NCBI GenBank assembly: GCA_046485135.1 | Contig: JAWOHN010000044.1 | Coordinates: 1-64,000, forward strand | Length of the DNA stretch: 64,000 nt | Direction of reading: 5' to 3' | From: CAZAQS01 sp046485135 | Lineage (GTDB): Bacteria > Chloroflexota > Anaerolineae > Anaerolineales > UBA4823 | Shown: piece after piece, positions 51,873-59,512 of the stretch | How the letters are laid out: each line of letters begins with the position of its first letter | How positions within the stretch are numbered: position 1 is the stretch's first letter | Notes under the pieces: generated by a model | Told to the model about the DNA's origin: nothing | The model's input: only the letters and a program-made list of their open reading frames with translations | Database searches by the model: none | Program-made: the position numbers and the translations under genes

Positions 51873-52113
51873 TTCAACTACCGTCTACCGTTAATTTAAT
51901 AAACAGAAACAACCGTAAGATACAGGCCGGTTGTCAATCGGCCTCCAAAGACCCCTGGCAATTATTAATACAGACACACTTCAAGGTAGCTATGCAATTT
52001 ACCGTGGTTGTTATTTTCACGGCAGAATGGAGTGCTACCCACTTCAGCGAAAAGGTGCGGTAATGAGAATACCGGGAGTTTATTAATCTCCTGGAACTCA
52101 AATTTCGCCATTT
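51873..52113. other. Intergenic region with several short hairpins
   Basis: The 241-bp gap between two minus-strand genes holds at least three small inverted repeats: AGGCCG/CGGCCT around 51930, CCGTG/CACGG around 52000-52025, and CCGGGAG/CTCCTGG at about 52073-52095. None has a T-run. A TTGACA on the minus strand near 51930 has no matching -10. No gene seen. Confidence 0.3.
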
Positions 52114-52329
52114 TCAATTAGATTCTACTTCTTCTTCGTTCTCCTTTTTCTGCCAATCCGGAGCAGCTCGTTTGAGTTCTTCTTTAGAAACACGGTTTGC
52201 CCGGCGACAGTGAGGGCAGTACGCATTATAGTGATTTAAGTCTTGCTCAAAAACTTCGTCCAATGCGGTATGAACCGCTTCTTTGCCCAGAGCAAAAGGC
52301 TTATGGCAATGGTAGCACCGAATCTGCAT
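52114..52329 (-). CDS. Small zinc-ribbon protein
   Basis: A 71-residue protein with two Cys-x2-Cys knuckles (IRCYHCHK and AYCPHCRRAN) and an acidic C-terminal tail. A good AAGGAGAG site precedes the ATG, and an extended -10 (TGATATACT, minus strand, 52367-52375) lies upstream. It probably binds one zinc ion; its function is unknown. Confidence 0.8.
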   Translation of the reverse strand: MQIRCYHCHKPFALGKEAVHTALDEVFEQDLNHYNAYCPHCRRANRVSKEELKRAAPDWQKKENEEEVESN

Positions 52330-52366
52330 TTATCTCTCTCCTTTTATTAAAAACCAAACTCAAAAT

Positions 52367-52375
52367 AGTATATCA
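52367..52375 (-). promoter_or_regulatory. Extended -10 promoter of the zinc-ribbon gene
   Basis: TGATATACT on the minus strand, 38 nt before the ATG at 52329. It shares the 13-mer TGATATACTATTT with the promoter at 49397-49405. Confidence 0.5.
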
Positions 52376-52412
52376 TCCCATTGCCCGATAAATAAGCCTG
52401 TTTATATACAAG

Positions 52413-52546
52413 TTAGGACTTACGCAGTTCGAAAAATGGTTCGGGGACTGGGGTGCTGGGTGAGTATGCGCTCGCTCAACACCCCCATTCCCGGATATCT
52501 CCAGCTGAACAGCGTAACCCCTATAAGTATACAACATTTGTCCTAA
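52413..52546. repeat. MITE-like palindromic repeat element
   Basis: A noncoding element of about 134 bp bounded by TTAGGAC (52413-52419) and its inverted copy GTCCTAA (52540-52546), with partial matches just outside. It starts with TTAGGACTTACGCA, a motif seen next to transposable repeats in several bacterial groups (from memory). The centre (about 52455-52500) forms a long imperfect hairpin between GGGGTGCTGGGTGAG and CGCTCAACACCCC. A similar hairpin core lies at 18939-18993. No transposase frame is present, so it would be moved in trans if mobile. Confidence 0.55.
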
Positions 52547-52590
52547 TTGGCATAGTCACAAGAAAGTCAGGTCATCAGAAATCGCTATGG

Positions 52591-52617
52591 TTGAAGGACA
52601 GATTTGAGGGTTATAAT
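52591..52617 (+). promoter_or_regulatory. Leaderless-type promoter of the cobalamin adenosyltransferase gene
   Basis: TATAAT (52612-52617) ends 7 nt before ATG 52625; TTGAAG (52591-52596) lies 15 bp upstream of it. No ribosome-binding site precedes the ATG. Confidence 0.5.
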
Positions 52618-52624
52618 TGCTGGC

Positions 52625-53185
52625 ATGACCCATTTCTATACAGGAAAAGGAGATGACGGCTATACTGGCCTCTTGGGTGAGGGAAGAGTCCCCAAGTATC
52701 ACCCGCGCACGGAGGCTGTTGGCGCATTGGATGAGGCAACAGCAGCTTTGGGTATGGCGCGCGCGATCAGTGTATCTCCAGAAACTCAGGAAATGATCAT
52801 TACCATCCAACAAGACCTATATGGCTTGATGGCAGAAGTTGCAGCCACTGGGGATAATGCAGCTCGGTTCCGGGTCATCGATGCAGCGCGGGTGAGCTGG
52901 TTGGAGGATGTGACAGACGTTATCAGCTCAAAGGTTGAGATGCCGAATGAATTTATTTTGCCAGGAGATACGCTGGCGGGTGCTTCGATTGGTTTGTCGC
53001 GCACGATCGTGCGCCGAGCAGAACGGCGGGTGGCCGAGCTTATTCACAACGGAGTGATTGAAAATATAGAGCTGCTGCGTTACCTCAACCGTCTTTCTTC
53101 GCTTTGTTTTGTGCTTGAGTTATGGGAGAACCAGCTCTCCGGTAAAGCTTCTCCAACGCTGGCAAAGAAGGATTCCCCGCATTGA
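52625..53185 (+). CDS. Cob(I)alamin adenosyltransferase, PduO type
   Basis: A 186-residue enzyme that transfers adenosyl from ATP to cob(I)alamin to make coenzyme B12. PduO features: N-terminal ATP-binding THFYTGKGDDGYTGLLGEGRVPKY, DEATAALGMARA, and the C-terminal RTIVRRAERRVAEL followed by RYLNRLSSLCFVLELWE. The start ATG 52625 is set by the leaderless-type promoter; a TTG at 52604 would overlap it. No cobalamin riboswitch is seen. The last 4 bp overlap the DUF554 start (TTGA). Confidence 0.9.
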   Translation: MTHFYTGKGDDGYTGLLGEGRVPKYHPRTEAVGALDEATAALGMARAISVSPETQEMIITIQQDLYGLMAEVAATGDNAARFRVIDAARVSWLEDVTDVISSKVEMPNEFILPGDTLAGASIGLSRTIVRRAERRVAELIHNGVIENIELLRYLNRLSSLCFVLELWENQLSGKASPTLAKKDSPH

Positions 53186-53937
53186 CCGGGACAATTATCA
53201 ATATAATCACCGTGCTGGTTGGCGGCGCGTTAGGATTGCGTTTTGGGTCACGCCTGCCGGATCGAGTGCGCCAAACGGTGGTTGCAGGTTTGGGCCTATT
53301 TACTGCGGCAATTGGATTACAAATGTTTTTCAAAACCGGCAACGCCATTGTGGTTCTGATCAGCTTGTTGATTGGTGGTCTGCTCGGAGAGTGGTGGCGG
53401 ATTGAGGATGGTCTGCGTGGATTGGGGGAACTGTTGGAACGACGGTTTACAATAAACTCAGCTACCCAAGCTGTTGCTGATACCGGTGGGAATCCATTGA
53501 AGCTGACAGAAACAAATTTTATCAAAGGGTTTCTGACCGCTTCATTGCTCTTTTGCATCGGGCCGATGACAATTATTGGGTCCATCCAAGATGGTCTGAC
53601 CGGCGATTACAGCTTGTTAGCCATCAAATCTGTACTGGATGGATTTGCCTCACTGGCTTTCGCCTCGAGTCTAGGTGTGGGAGTCCTGTTCTCAACCCTG
53701 GTCATCCTGGTCTATCAGGGGGGACTCAGTTTGTTAGCCTTTCAGGCTCAAGCATTGATCTCCCCCGAAATGATGAACGAATTAACTGCGGCGGGAGGAG
53801 TGCTCTTGTTAGGTGTTGCTATCAGTAGTTTGTTGGAAATCAAACCAATTCGAGTAGGCAATTTTCTTCCAGCCCTGCTCATTGCCCCGTTGATCATGGG
53901 AATATTGCAGGCAACCGGAATCGTTCTCATCAATTGA
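53182..53937 (+). CDS. DUF554 family membrane protein
   Basis: A 251-residue protein with about seven hydrophobic helices and Gly-rich turns (GTIINIITVLVGGALGLRFG, LLIGGLLGEWW, GPMTIIGSIQDGL, SVLDGFASLAFAS). This matches the DUF554 family, putative transporters of unknown substrate. The start is TTG 53182, overlapping the previous stop as TTGA. A strong terminator follows. Confidence 0.9.
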   Translation: MTGTIINIITVLVGGALGLRFGSRLPDRVRQTVVAGLGLFTAAIGLQMFFKTGNAIVVLISLLIGGLLGEWWRIEDGLRGLGELLERRFTINSATQAVADTGGNPLKLTETNFIKGFLTASLLFCIGPMTIIGSIQDGLTGDYSLLAIKSVLDGFASLAFASSLGVGVLFSTLVILVYQGGLSLLAFQAQALISPEMMNELTAAGGVLLLGVAISSLLEIKPIRVGNFLPALLIAPLIMGILQATGIVLIN

Positions 53938-53962
53938 GAAAGTAAAACAGGGGCGTAACTAA

Positions 53963-54012
53963 AAAACCAAGCATGGGGGAGATGTTAAAGCACCTCCCCC
54001 ATGCTTGGTTTT
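53963..54012. terminator. Bidirectional intrinsic terminator
   Basis: A perfect 19-bp inverted repeat (53963-53981 with 53994-54012) around a 12-nt loop. The stem begins AAAACC and ends GGTTTT, so each strand has a T-run after the GC-rich CATGGGGGAG arm. It lies between the convergent DUF554 and DsbA-like genes and would end both transcripts. Confidence 0.9.
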
Positions 54013-54014
54013 AA

Positions 54015-54764
54015 TTATGATTGCGCTGCTAAAACGGCATCAAACGCCTCTTGAAGTTGCTCAAAGGTAGGCACAAAACCGGGGGCGATCTGAGTGCCAT
54101 TAACAAATACAGAGGGTGTACCGGTAATGCCTAGCTGCTGTCCAGCGGTAATATCAGCCGTGATCTCACTTTGAAAACGGTTTTCTCGTAAACAAGCGCT
54201 GAAGGTATCAACATCCATATCGAGTTCTTCAGCAAATGCGATCAGGCGGCGATCGGTGAAAGAACCAGCATTGACACCTAGCACGTTGGCAAACACCATA
54301 TCATGGTAGTCCCAAAACCGGTCTTGTTCCGCTGCACACATACTTGCGCTGGCAGATTGTTTGGACTCGTTGGTCCCCCGGTCAAGAATGGGGAAATGTC
54401 GATAGATCACATAAACCTGACCGGTTGCCACATACTGAGCCGTGACCAACGGCTCTACCTGTTTGGCAAACAAATTACAGGCAGAGCATTGGAAATCCGA
54501 ATAGACCTCCATTACGATGGGTGCATTCGGATCGCCCATATTCCTGCCCTCTGCCATAGGTCTTGGCTCGGGAGTGATTGGGTTGATCTGCCCTACCGGT
54601 GCGGTTGCGTCGCGGATCGATGGTCCCACAGCCAGGGCCAGGATCACCAAAGCAGCGCCACCGATGAGCAAAAACACAATCAGGCGTTGGCGAATTTGAG
54701 CCTGGCGCCTTTTCTGGCGTATTTCCTCTTTACGGCTGAGTTCTTTACGTTTCGGTTTATTCAT
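54015..54764 (-). CDS. DsbA-like thiol-disulfide oxidoreductase, membrane-anchored
   Basis: A 249-residue protein. A basic N-terminus and a single membrane helix (about 28-46) place the rest outside. The thioredoxin-like domain (about 75-245) has the active site CSAC (Cys93, Cys96) in VYSDFQCSACNLF, and GTPSVFVNG with the cis-Pro. This is the DsbA/Com1-like Thioredoxin_4 group, which forms or isomerises disulfides in exported proteins. ATG 54764 follows GTGGAGAT; upstream starts (to 54839) would run through the promoter. Confidence 0.88.
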   Translation of the reverse strand: MNKPKRKELSRKEEIRQKRRQAQIRQRLIVFLLIGGAALVILALAVGPSIRDATAPVGQINPITPEPRPMAEGRNMGDPNAPIVMEVYSDFQCSACNLFAKQVEPLVTAQYVATGQVYVIYRHFPILDRGTNESKQSASASMCAAEQDRFWDYHDMVFANVLGVNAGSFTDRRLIAFAEELDMDVDTFSACLRENRFQSEITADITAGQQLGITGTPSVFVNGTQIAPGFVPTFEQLQEAFDAVLAAQS

Positions 54765-54782
54765 GTAAGTGAATCTCCACAT

Positions 54783-54788
54783 ATTATA
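54783..54788 (-). promoter_or_regulatory. -10 box of the DsbA-like gene
   Basis: A perfect TATAAT on the minus strand, 18 nt before ATG 54764, leaving a short leader that contains the GTGGAGAT ribosome-binding site. A clear -35 was not found. Confidence 0.5.
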
Positions 54789-54920
54789 GAATATGCAAAT
54801 TGTGCCATAAGAGACAAGATTTGTCCATGCTAATTCCATCTAACTTTAGCACACAAACTCAAGTTACCGTGAAGAACTCGGGAATTGCATCCAAAAAATT
54901 TCCCTTGCCCCAAATTTATG

Positions 54921-55781
54921 TTATTCGATTTGGTACAGATACACTGGATATTGTTCGCTGGTTTCCCGAAAGCCCGCTTTTAAGTATAAGCTTAGCGAGG
55001 CATGATTATCTTGTTGTGTATTCACAGTCACTCGCTGGGCGCCTCTACGCTTAAACTGGCTTATGGTGTCGAGGACCAGGCTAAATCCGATACCTTTGCC
55101 CTGCTGTTCAGGATCTACTGCCAGGCGCGCCAGGTGACCTCCCATTGGACTGGCTGTGCTAATCTGGTATCCCACCAGACCATCATCATCCTCTGCCACA
55201 GTGGCAACAGCCGCTTGTTGAAACGCCAACTTAAGCGATTCAAGCGAATTGCGCCATAACGGTCCAAATGCAGCTTCATCTAGCTTCTCAACCACCGAAA
55301 GATCATCTTGATTCATAGTGCGCAACAGCCAGGAATGCTCTGTGATTAAAGGTATGCGGTTGCCATGTTCCCATAAAAGCATCTTGACATCCGTGACATG
55401 CTGGAACCCACTGGTTTCCAATAATGTGTGGAACCATTGCTGGAGCGGGATGGCAGCGATAACCATTTCAGGCGTCTGGGATAACCATGCCCGAGCTGCA
55501 GGCCATAGGAGGTTCCAAGCATCTTCGATATCAACTTCAGCTGAGACCGCAAACAAACGTATCCATGCAATCTCAGGTGGATCAGGAGGAGACACTAATG
55601 TAGCCACCAGTTTGCCATTTTGTTCCGCCACCAAGCAAGGGGAAAAACCAACCCATTCCAACGGAGCTCGCCAATCAAGGTGGCGGTGGACATGGGTTTC
55701 AAAATGGATCAAGTTAGCCAGTAGCTTTTTATCTTTTTCTACTACCGGCCGTATAGAGATAGTTTTTTCGGATTGGATCAC
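54921..55781 (-). CDS. GNAT-family N-acetyltransferase (two GNAT-like halves)
   Basis: A 286-residue protein. The C-terminal half (about 150-286) is a typical GNAT domain with the acetyl-CoA loop ARLAVDPEQQGKGIGFSLV and the final SLSLYLKAGFRE motif. The N-terminal half looks like a second, degenerate GNAT fold, so it may be a tandem-GNAT enzyme. The start is GTG 55781. The substrate is unknown. It lies 43 bp after the TPR gene and may share its operon. Confidence 0.82.
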   Translation of the reverse strand: MIQSEKTISIRPVVEKDKKLLANLIHFETHVHRHLDWRAPLEWVGFSPCLVAEQNGKLVATLVSPPDPPEIAWIRLFAVSAEVDIEDAWNLLWPAARAWLSQTPEMVIAAIPLQQWFHTLLETSGFQHVTDVKMLLWEHGNRIPLITEHSWLLRTMNQDDLSVVEKLDEAAFGPLWRNSLESLKLAFQQAAVATVAEDDDGLVGYQISTASPMGGHLARLAVDPEQQGKGIGFSLVLDTISQFKRRGAQRVTVNTQQDNHASLSLYLKAGFRETSEQYPVYLYQIE

Positions 55782-55824
55782 AGGCGTTCACACAGGTATA
55801 CAGCAGTCCAGACAGGTCTACCGG

Positions 55825-56373
55825 CTATTTGGTTTTGGTTAAGAACTTAATTGGCAAATCCGTAAACATCTTTAGAAAACGTCGCCTGAGACTGGTCTTG
55901 CCACCTTCTTCAAACCCCGCATTAAGATTAGCCAGGCCTTCAAAGCTGCGACCGCTTTTAAACTGCAAGGTCGAAAGCGATTGGAGAACTGGCGCTCGTA
56001 ATTCGTGCTCGCCGATCTCTTTGAAGAGTTGGTCGGCATTCTCGTACACTCGGATAGCTTCCTCAATCCGGTTTAAGCTCTCCAAGGCAGCTGCAGTATT
56101 CCCCAACGCCATCGCTTGCCGGCGTGTATCTCCAGCCATTTCAAAAACCACATCGGTACCCTGCGCAGCCTGAAGGGCAGCTTCGTTGTCTCCCGCTTTG
56201 AGCAAGGCAACACTGAGATTGTTTGCCATTTCGGCTGCTTGTAATTCTTGCTTAAGCGCTCGATATCCTTCAGCTGCCGCTGAAAAATATTCAGCTGCTT
56301 CCGCAAATTTTCCTTTTTGGAAGGCATTCTTTCCCATTTGGTCCAATTCATCTGGACGGTAAGTATCATTCAT
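55825..56373 (-). CDS. TPR-repeat protein
   Basis: A 182-residue soluble helical protein with about three to four tetratricopeptide-like repeats (GKNAFQKGKFAEAAEYFSAAA, NLSVALLKAGDNEAALQAAQG, NTAAALESLNRIEEAIRVYENA). It overlaps the preceding XRE regulator by 4 bp (ATGA). Such pairs often have the TPR protein act with the regulator; that is inference only. Confidence 0.85.
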   Translation of the reverse strand: MNDTYRPDELDQMGKNAFQKGKFAEAAEYFSAAAEGYRALKQELQAAEMANNLSVALLKAGDNEAALQAAQGTDVVFEMAGDTRRQAMALGNTAAALESLNRIEEAIRVYENADQLFKEIGEHELRAPVLQSLSTLQFKSGRSFEGLANLNAGFEEGGKTSLRRRFLKMFTDLPIKFLTKTK

Positions 56374-57050
56374 AACGTTATTTCCAATAATCCTTCAGCA
56401 ACAGCACGCAATTTTTCTACAGACATCTCACTTAAGCGTTTGGCCAATTCAATATAGGGGCGATTGACCGGCAAGCAAACAAAAGCCTGCAATTCAGGCG
56501 GTAATTCCAGGATTTCTCGCACGACCGTCTGCTGCTTGACCCATTGCCCAACCGGCCCGTGCTTGTCCTGGAAATCTTTCAGGGATTGCCCATAGAAATG
56601 CGCGCAAGCTTCCAAAAACGGCACTGGAATCGGTTTTTCCCCCAGCTCATACGCATCCAACAGGCCAACTTCCACACCCATCTCATCAGCAACACTCTCC
56701 AGATCCAGCCCAGCTTGTAGACGGGCTTTTTTAACCATAACGCCGATGATGCGTTGGCGCAGAAACACAAGCTGTTCTGGTTTGTATTGCTGACCAGGCT
56801 TATTGGGATCACCAACCAACCCATCCCCATAAAAGTGCTCCAAGGGTATATTCAAAGAATATGCCAGTAGCTCAGTTTGTGGGAGTGAGGGTGATGTCTC
56901 ACCCAGCTCAAAACTCTCGTATTCTTCCGGTGAGATTCCCAGGAGATCAGCGCATTCAGATGTACTCTTACCAGCTTTCTGTCTGGCTGCGCGCATCAAG
57001 ACAGCCAGCTTCTTTGCCCGGATCGACATTGCTAATGTATTATTTGTCAT
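56370..57050 (-). CDS. XRE-family regulator with two helix-turn-helix domains
   Basis: A 226-residue protein (ATG 57050; a TTG at 57071 sits in the promoter). Two XRE-type HTH regions are visible: RAARQKAGKSTSECADLLGISPEEYESFELG (about 20-50) and KKARLQAGLDLESVADEMGVEVGLLDAYELG (about 105-135), each followed by a short helical part. The C-terminal region (about 175-226) is unfamiliar. A TGCTATAAT extended -10 lies just upstream at 57072-57080 (minus strand). It is translationally coupled to the TPR gene. Confidence 0.85.
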   Translation of the reverse strand: MTNNTLAMSIRAKKLAVLMRAARQKAGKSTSECADLLGISPEEYESFELGETSPSLPQTELLAYSLNIPLEHFYGDGLVGDPNKPGQQYKPEQLVFLRQRIIGVMVKKARLQAGLDLESVADEMGVEVGLLDAYELGEKPIPVPFLEACAHFYGQSLKDFQDKHGPVGQWVKQQTVVREILELPPELQAFVCLPVNRPYIELAKRLSEMSVEKLRAVAEGLLEITL

Positions 57051-57159
57051 TTCACTCTCGTTTCCATGCAAATTATAGCAGAATAGCGAGGATTGATTAT
57101 TCAGGCTCTGCAGGTGTTGCCTTAGAAGATCCCTTCACAATGATTCTGTTCAAGCAAAC

Positions 57160-57465
57160 CTAATTGCCAACAAAATCATCGTCCTGGATCAAGTCCTCAT
57201 CAGGGAGAATCCAAACCAATTGATCCCGGTTGATCAAGAGAAAATGGGATCGATAAAGAATCTCACCGCTATCGCTATAGACCAAGACATTGGTAACAGG
57301 CAAAAACTGGAGCCCTCCATCCAGCTCGTCTTTTAAACGTTTGCCAAGGCCTACGTGAACATCTCCATGCAAACGGTGATCTGTCGTCTGGATGGTTACC
57401 GAGGTAGGTTTTTTTGAGATGTATTGTGAAGAAAACTCTGTTTGATCGTCGATCTGAGCAGCCAT
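57160..57465 (-). CDS. Small hypothetical protein
   Basis: A 101-residue, beta-rich acidic protein with no membrane segment or cysteine pair. It reads like a small barrel: SVTIQTTDHRLHGDVHVGLGKRL ... FLPVTNVLVYSDSGEIL ... FLLINRDQLVWILPDED. A strong AAAAGGAGT site precedes the ATG. It follows the OmpR-type regulator by 65 bp on the same strand. No family recognised with confidence. Confidence 0.7.
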   Translation of the reverse strand: MAAQIDDQTEFSSQYISKKPTSVTIQTTDHRLHGDVHVGLGKRLKDELDGGLQFLPVTNVLVYSDSGEILYRSHFLLINRDQLVWILPDEDLIQDDDFVGN

Positions 57466-57530
57466 GGCTTACTCCTTTTCAAGAAATTGCTAGTTGTGAA
57501 AAAATTGGTTATGAGTACGGCTGATACCGT

Positions 57531-58232
57531 TCAATTCGATTCCTGGAGAGGCGGCATCGTATACCCTAATCCAGGCCGTGTGACAATATGAATTGGATTT
57601 TTAGGATCTTCCTCCAGCTTTTGTCTCAAACGTGAAATACTCACCCACAGGATTTCTTTATCATCCCGGTATTCCGATCCCCAGACGTCGCTCAAGAGTT
57701 GCTCTGAAGGCAAAATCCGCGCCAGGTTCCGCGCCAATTGCAGGAGCAAACGGTATTCTGTAGCCGAAAGGAAGATCATTTTATCGTCTCTAAATACCTC
57801 TGCCCGGGCAAAATCGATACGCAGGCTGCCGTGGGTGAATATCGGTTGCTGGAAGACGCTGCCAGAGTTCTGCGCCCGGCGAAGCACAGAACGTACCCTG
57901 GCTAAGAGCTCCGTGGCAGAGAAAGGTTTGACGATATAATCGTCCGCTCCTAGATCGAGCCCTTTGACTCGATCGCGTTCCTCACCTTTGGCAGTCACAA
58001 CGATGATGGGAACATTTGAGAATTCACGGATGCGCTCGCAAGCGACGAAGCCATCTACACCTGGCATCATGATATCCAGCAAAACCAGGTCAGGGTGGCT
58101 CTCAGCCACAATTTCAACTGCTTCCTGACCATTCAAGGCTTTTAAGACCTGATATCCCTCGGACGTCAGATTCGCTTCCATTAAGCGGACATAACGAGGC
58201 TCATCATCTACAACCAAAATGGTGGTGCTCAT
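57531..58232 (-). CDS. OmpR/PhoB-family response regulator
   Basis: A 233-residue transcription regulator. The receiver (1-120) has Asp9-Asp10, phosphoacceptor Asp53 (LLDIMMPGVDG), a switch Thr and Lys (VKPFSATELLARV). The winged-helix DNA-binding domain (about 133-228) ends RLRQKLEEDPKNPIHIVTRPGLGYTM. It overlaps the upstream kinase by 4 bp (ATGA), so the pair is a classic two-component system. Its targets may include the promoter at 60914-60959, which has 11-bp direct repeats. Confidence 0.95.
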   Translation of the reverse strand: MSTTILVVDDEPRYVRLMEANLTSEGYQVLKALNGQEAVEIVAESHPDLVLLDIMMPGVDGFVACERIREFSNVPIIVVTAKGEERDRVKGLDLGADDYIVKPFSATELLARVRSVLRRAQNSGSVFQQPIFTHGSLRIDFARAEVFRDDKMIFLSATEYRLLLQLARNLARILPSEQLLSDVWGSEYRDDKEILWVSISRLRQKLEEDPKNPIHIVTRPGLGYTMPPLQESN

Positions 58233-59512
58233 GTAGGTTTCTCCTCCAGAGATAGGCTGGTAACCGGTTTCAACTGGGTTAAGGGCAAAACGATATGAAA
58301 TGTAGTTCCCTCTCCAAGCGTAGATCGCACACTGATCTCCCCACCGTGCGCCTGGATAATCTGCCGGCAGATGAACAGGCCCAAGCCTGTGCCGCGCACG
58401 CTGGTATTACCGTCCGGAACACGATAAAAACGCTTGAAAAGATGCTCTATATGTTCTTGAGAAATCCCAGGCCCTTTATCCTTCACCTCAATAAAAGCTT
58501 TATCCAGGCTGGCGTCCAGGTAAATCGTAATTGGAGACCCAGGTGCGTATTTCAGTGCATTAGCCAACAGGTTATCAATGACCTGAGCCAGCCTACCCGG
58601 ATCCGCCGTGCAGCGCACGTTGGACTTAGCAAAGTCCAGGATGATTGGGTTGGATTCACTGCTGGAATTGACCCGCACACAAATATCTCGTATCAGAGAG
58701 TCCAGTCGCATCGGTTGAAAATGCAAGCGCAGGGTCCCCGATTGAAGCCGAGAAGAATCCAGCAAGTTATCGATCAACTCACGTAGTTTATCGGCTTCTT
58801 CATCGATATATGCCAAAAACTCCCGGGTAGTCTCTGCATCCCAGCTGATATCTTCCCGCAGCAGGGTTGTTGCATACCCTTTGATAAACCCCAAGGGGGT
58901 ACAAAGTTCATGAGAAACCGTAGCAATAAAGTCATGTTGGAGACGATCCAAGCGGCGCTCTGCTTCCAGCTTGGCTATTTGATCCACAAGTTGTTTGTGC
59001 CCCAGGAGTTGGGCGATGTGCACAGCAATGAACTCAGCCAGGTTGATTTGTTCCGCAGTGTATGGCGGCCCGCCAAACCTGCCAAAAACCAGCACGCCCA
59101 TGGTCATCTCCCCCAAGCGCAACGGCAGCCCCAGGAAGAAACGCTGTTTTAAGCGATTTGTTTGCCAGCCTTCCTGCTCTTCCTGCCTTAACAACGTTTG
59201 AGCAGTGGTGAAAACATGGTTGGCGATTGCCTCGCCCCAGGCCAGATCACCATCCGATGACTGGCCGCGCCCAATGACCTTGGCATAAACCGGCTCTAGC
59301 AAGTCTCCGGAAGAGGGTAAATACAATAATATGGTATCAAAAATGAACACCGGGCGAGCTATCTTGGTGATATCTTCAAGGGCAGATTCGATGGATGCGG
59401 AGGTGGCAACAGCATGACTGATGGCGTAAACCGCCTCCAACTCCCTTGGGCGCAGATGACCTGTATTGGTTTTATCTTTATACTTGGTTGTTGTTTGCAT
59501 TGGGTAGGACAA
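58229..59512 (-). CDS. Soluble GAF histidine kinase
   Basis: A 427-residue cytoplasmic kinase. A GAF domain (about 25-172) is followed by a helix, HisKA with His201 (VSHELCTPLGFIKGY; Cys in place of the usual Arg of HELRTP) and HATPase (NLLANALKYA, DKGPGI, GTGLGLF). It overlaps the upstream kinase gene by 35 bp (by 23 bp if the start is residue 5) and the downstream regulator by 4 bp. It is the likely donor for the OmpR-type regulator. Confidence 0.9.
   Translation of the reverse strand: MSYPMQTTTKYKDKTNTGHLRPRELEAVYAISHAVATSASIESALEDITKIARPVFIFDTILLYLPSSGDLLEPVYAKVIGRGQSSDGDLAWGEAIANHVFTTAQTLLRQEEQEGWQTNRLKQRFFLGLPLRLGEMTMGVLVFGRFGGPPYTAEQINLAEFIAVHIAQLLGHKQLVDQIAKLEAERRLDRLQHDFIATVSHELCTPLGFIKGYATTLLREDISWDAETTREFLAYIDEEADKLRELIDNLLDSSRLQSGTLRLHFQPMRLDSLIRDICVRVNSSSESNPIILDFAKSNVRCTADPGRLAQVIDNLLANALKYAPGSPITIYLDASLDKAFIEVKDKGPGISQEHIEHLFKRFYRVPDGNTSVRGTGLGLFICRQIIQAHGGEISVRSTLGEGTTFHIVLPLTQLKPVTSLSLEEKPT

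Noticed and set aside
52330..52624. Cobalamin riboswitch upstream of the adenosyltransferase
   Set aside because: No B12-box-like sequence was found, and the leaderless-type promoter leaves no room for a leader RNA.
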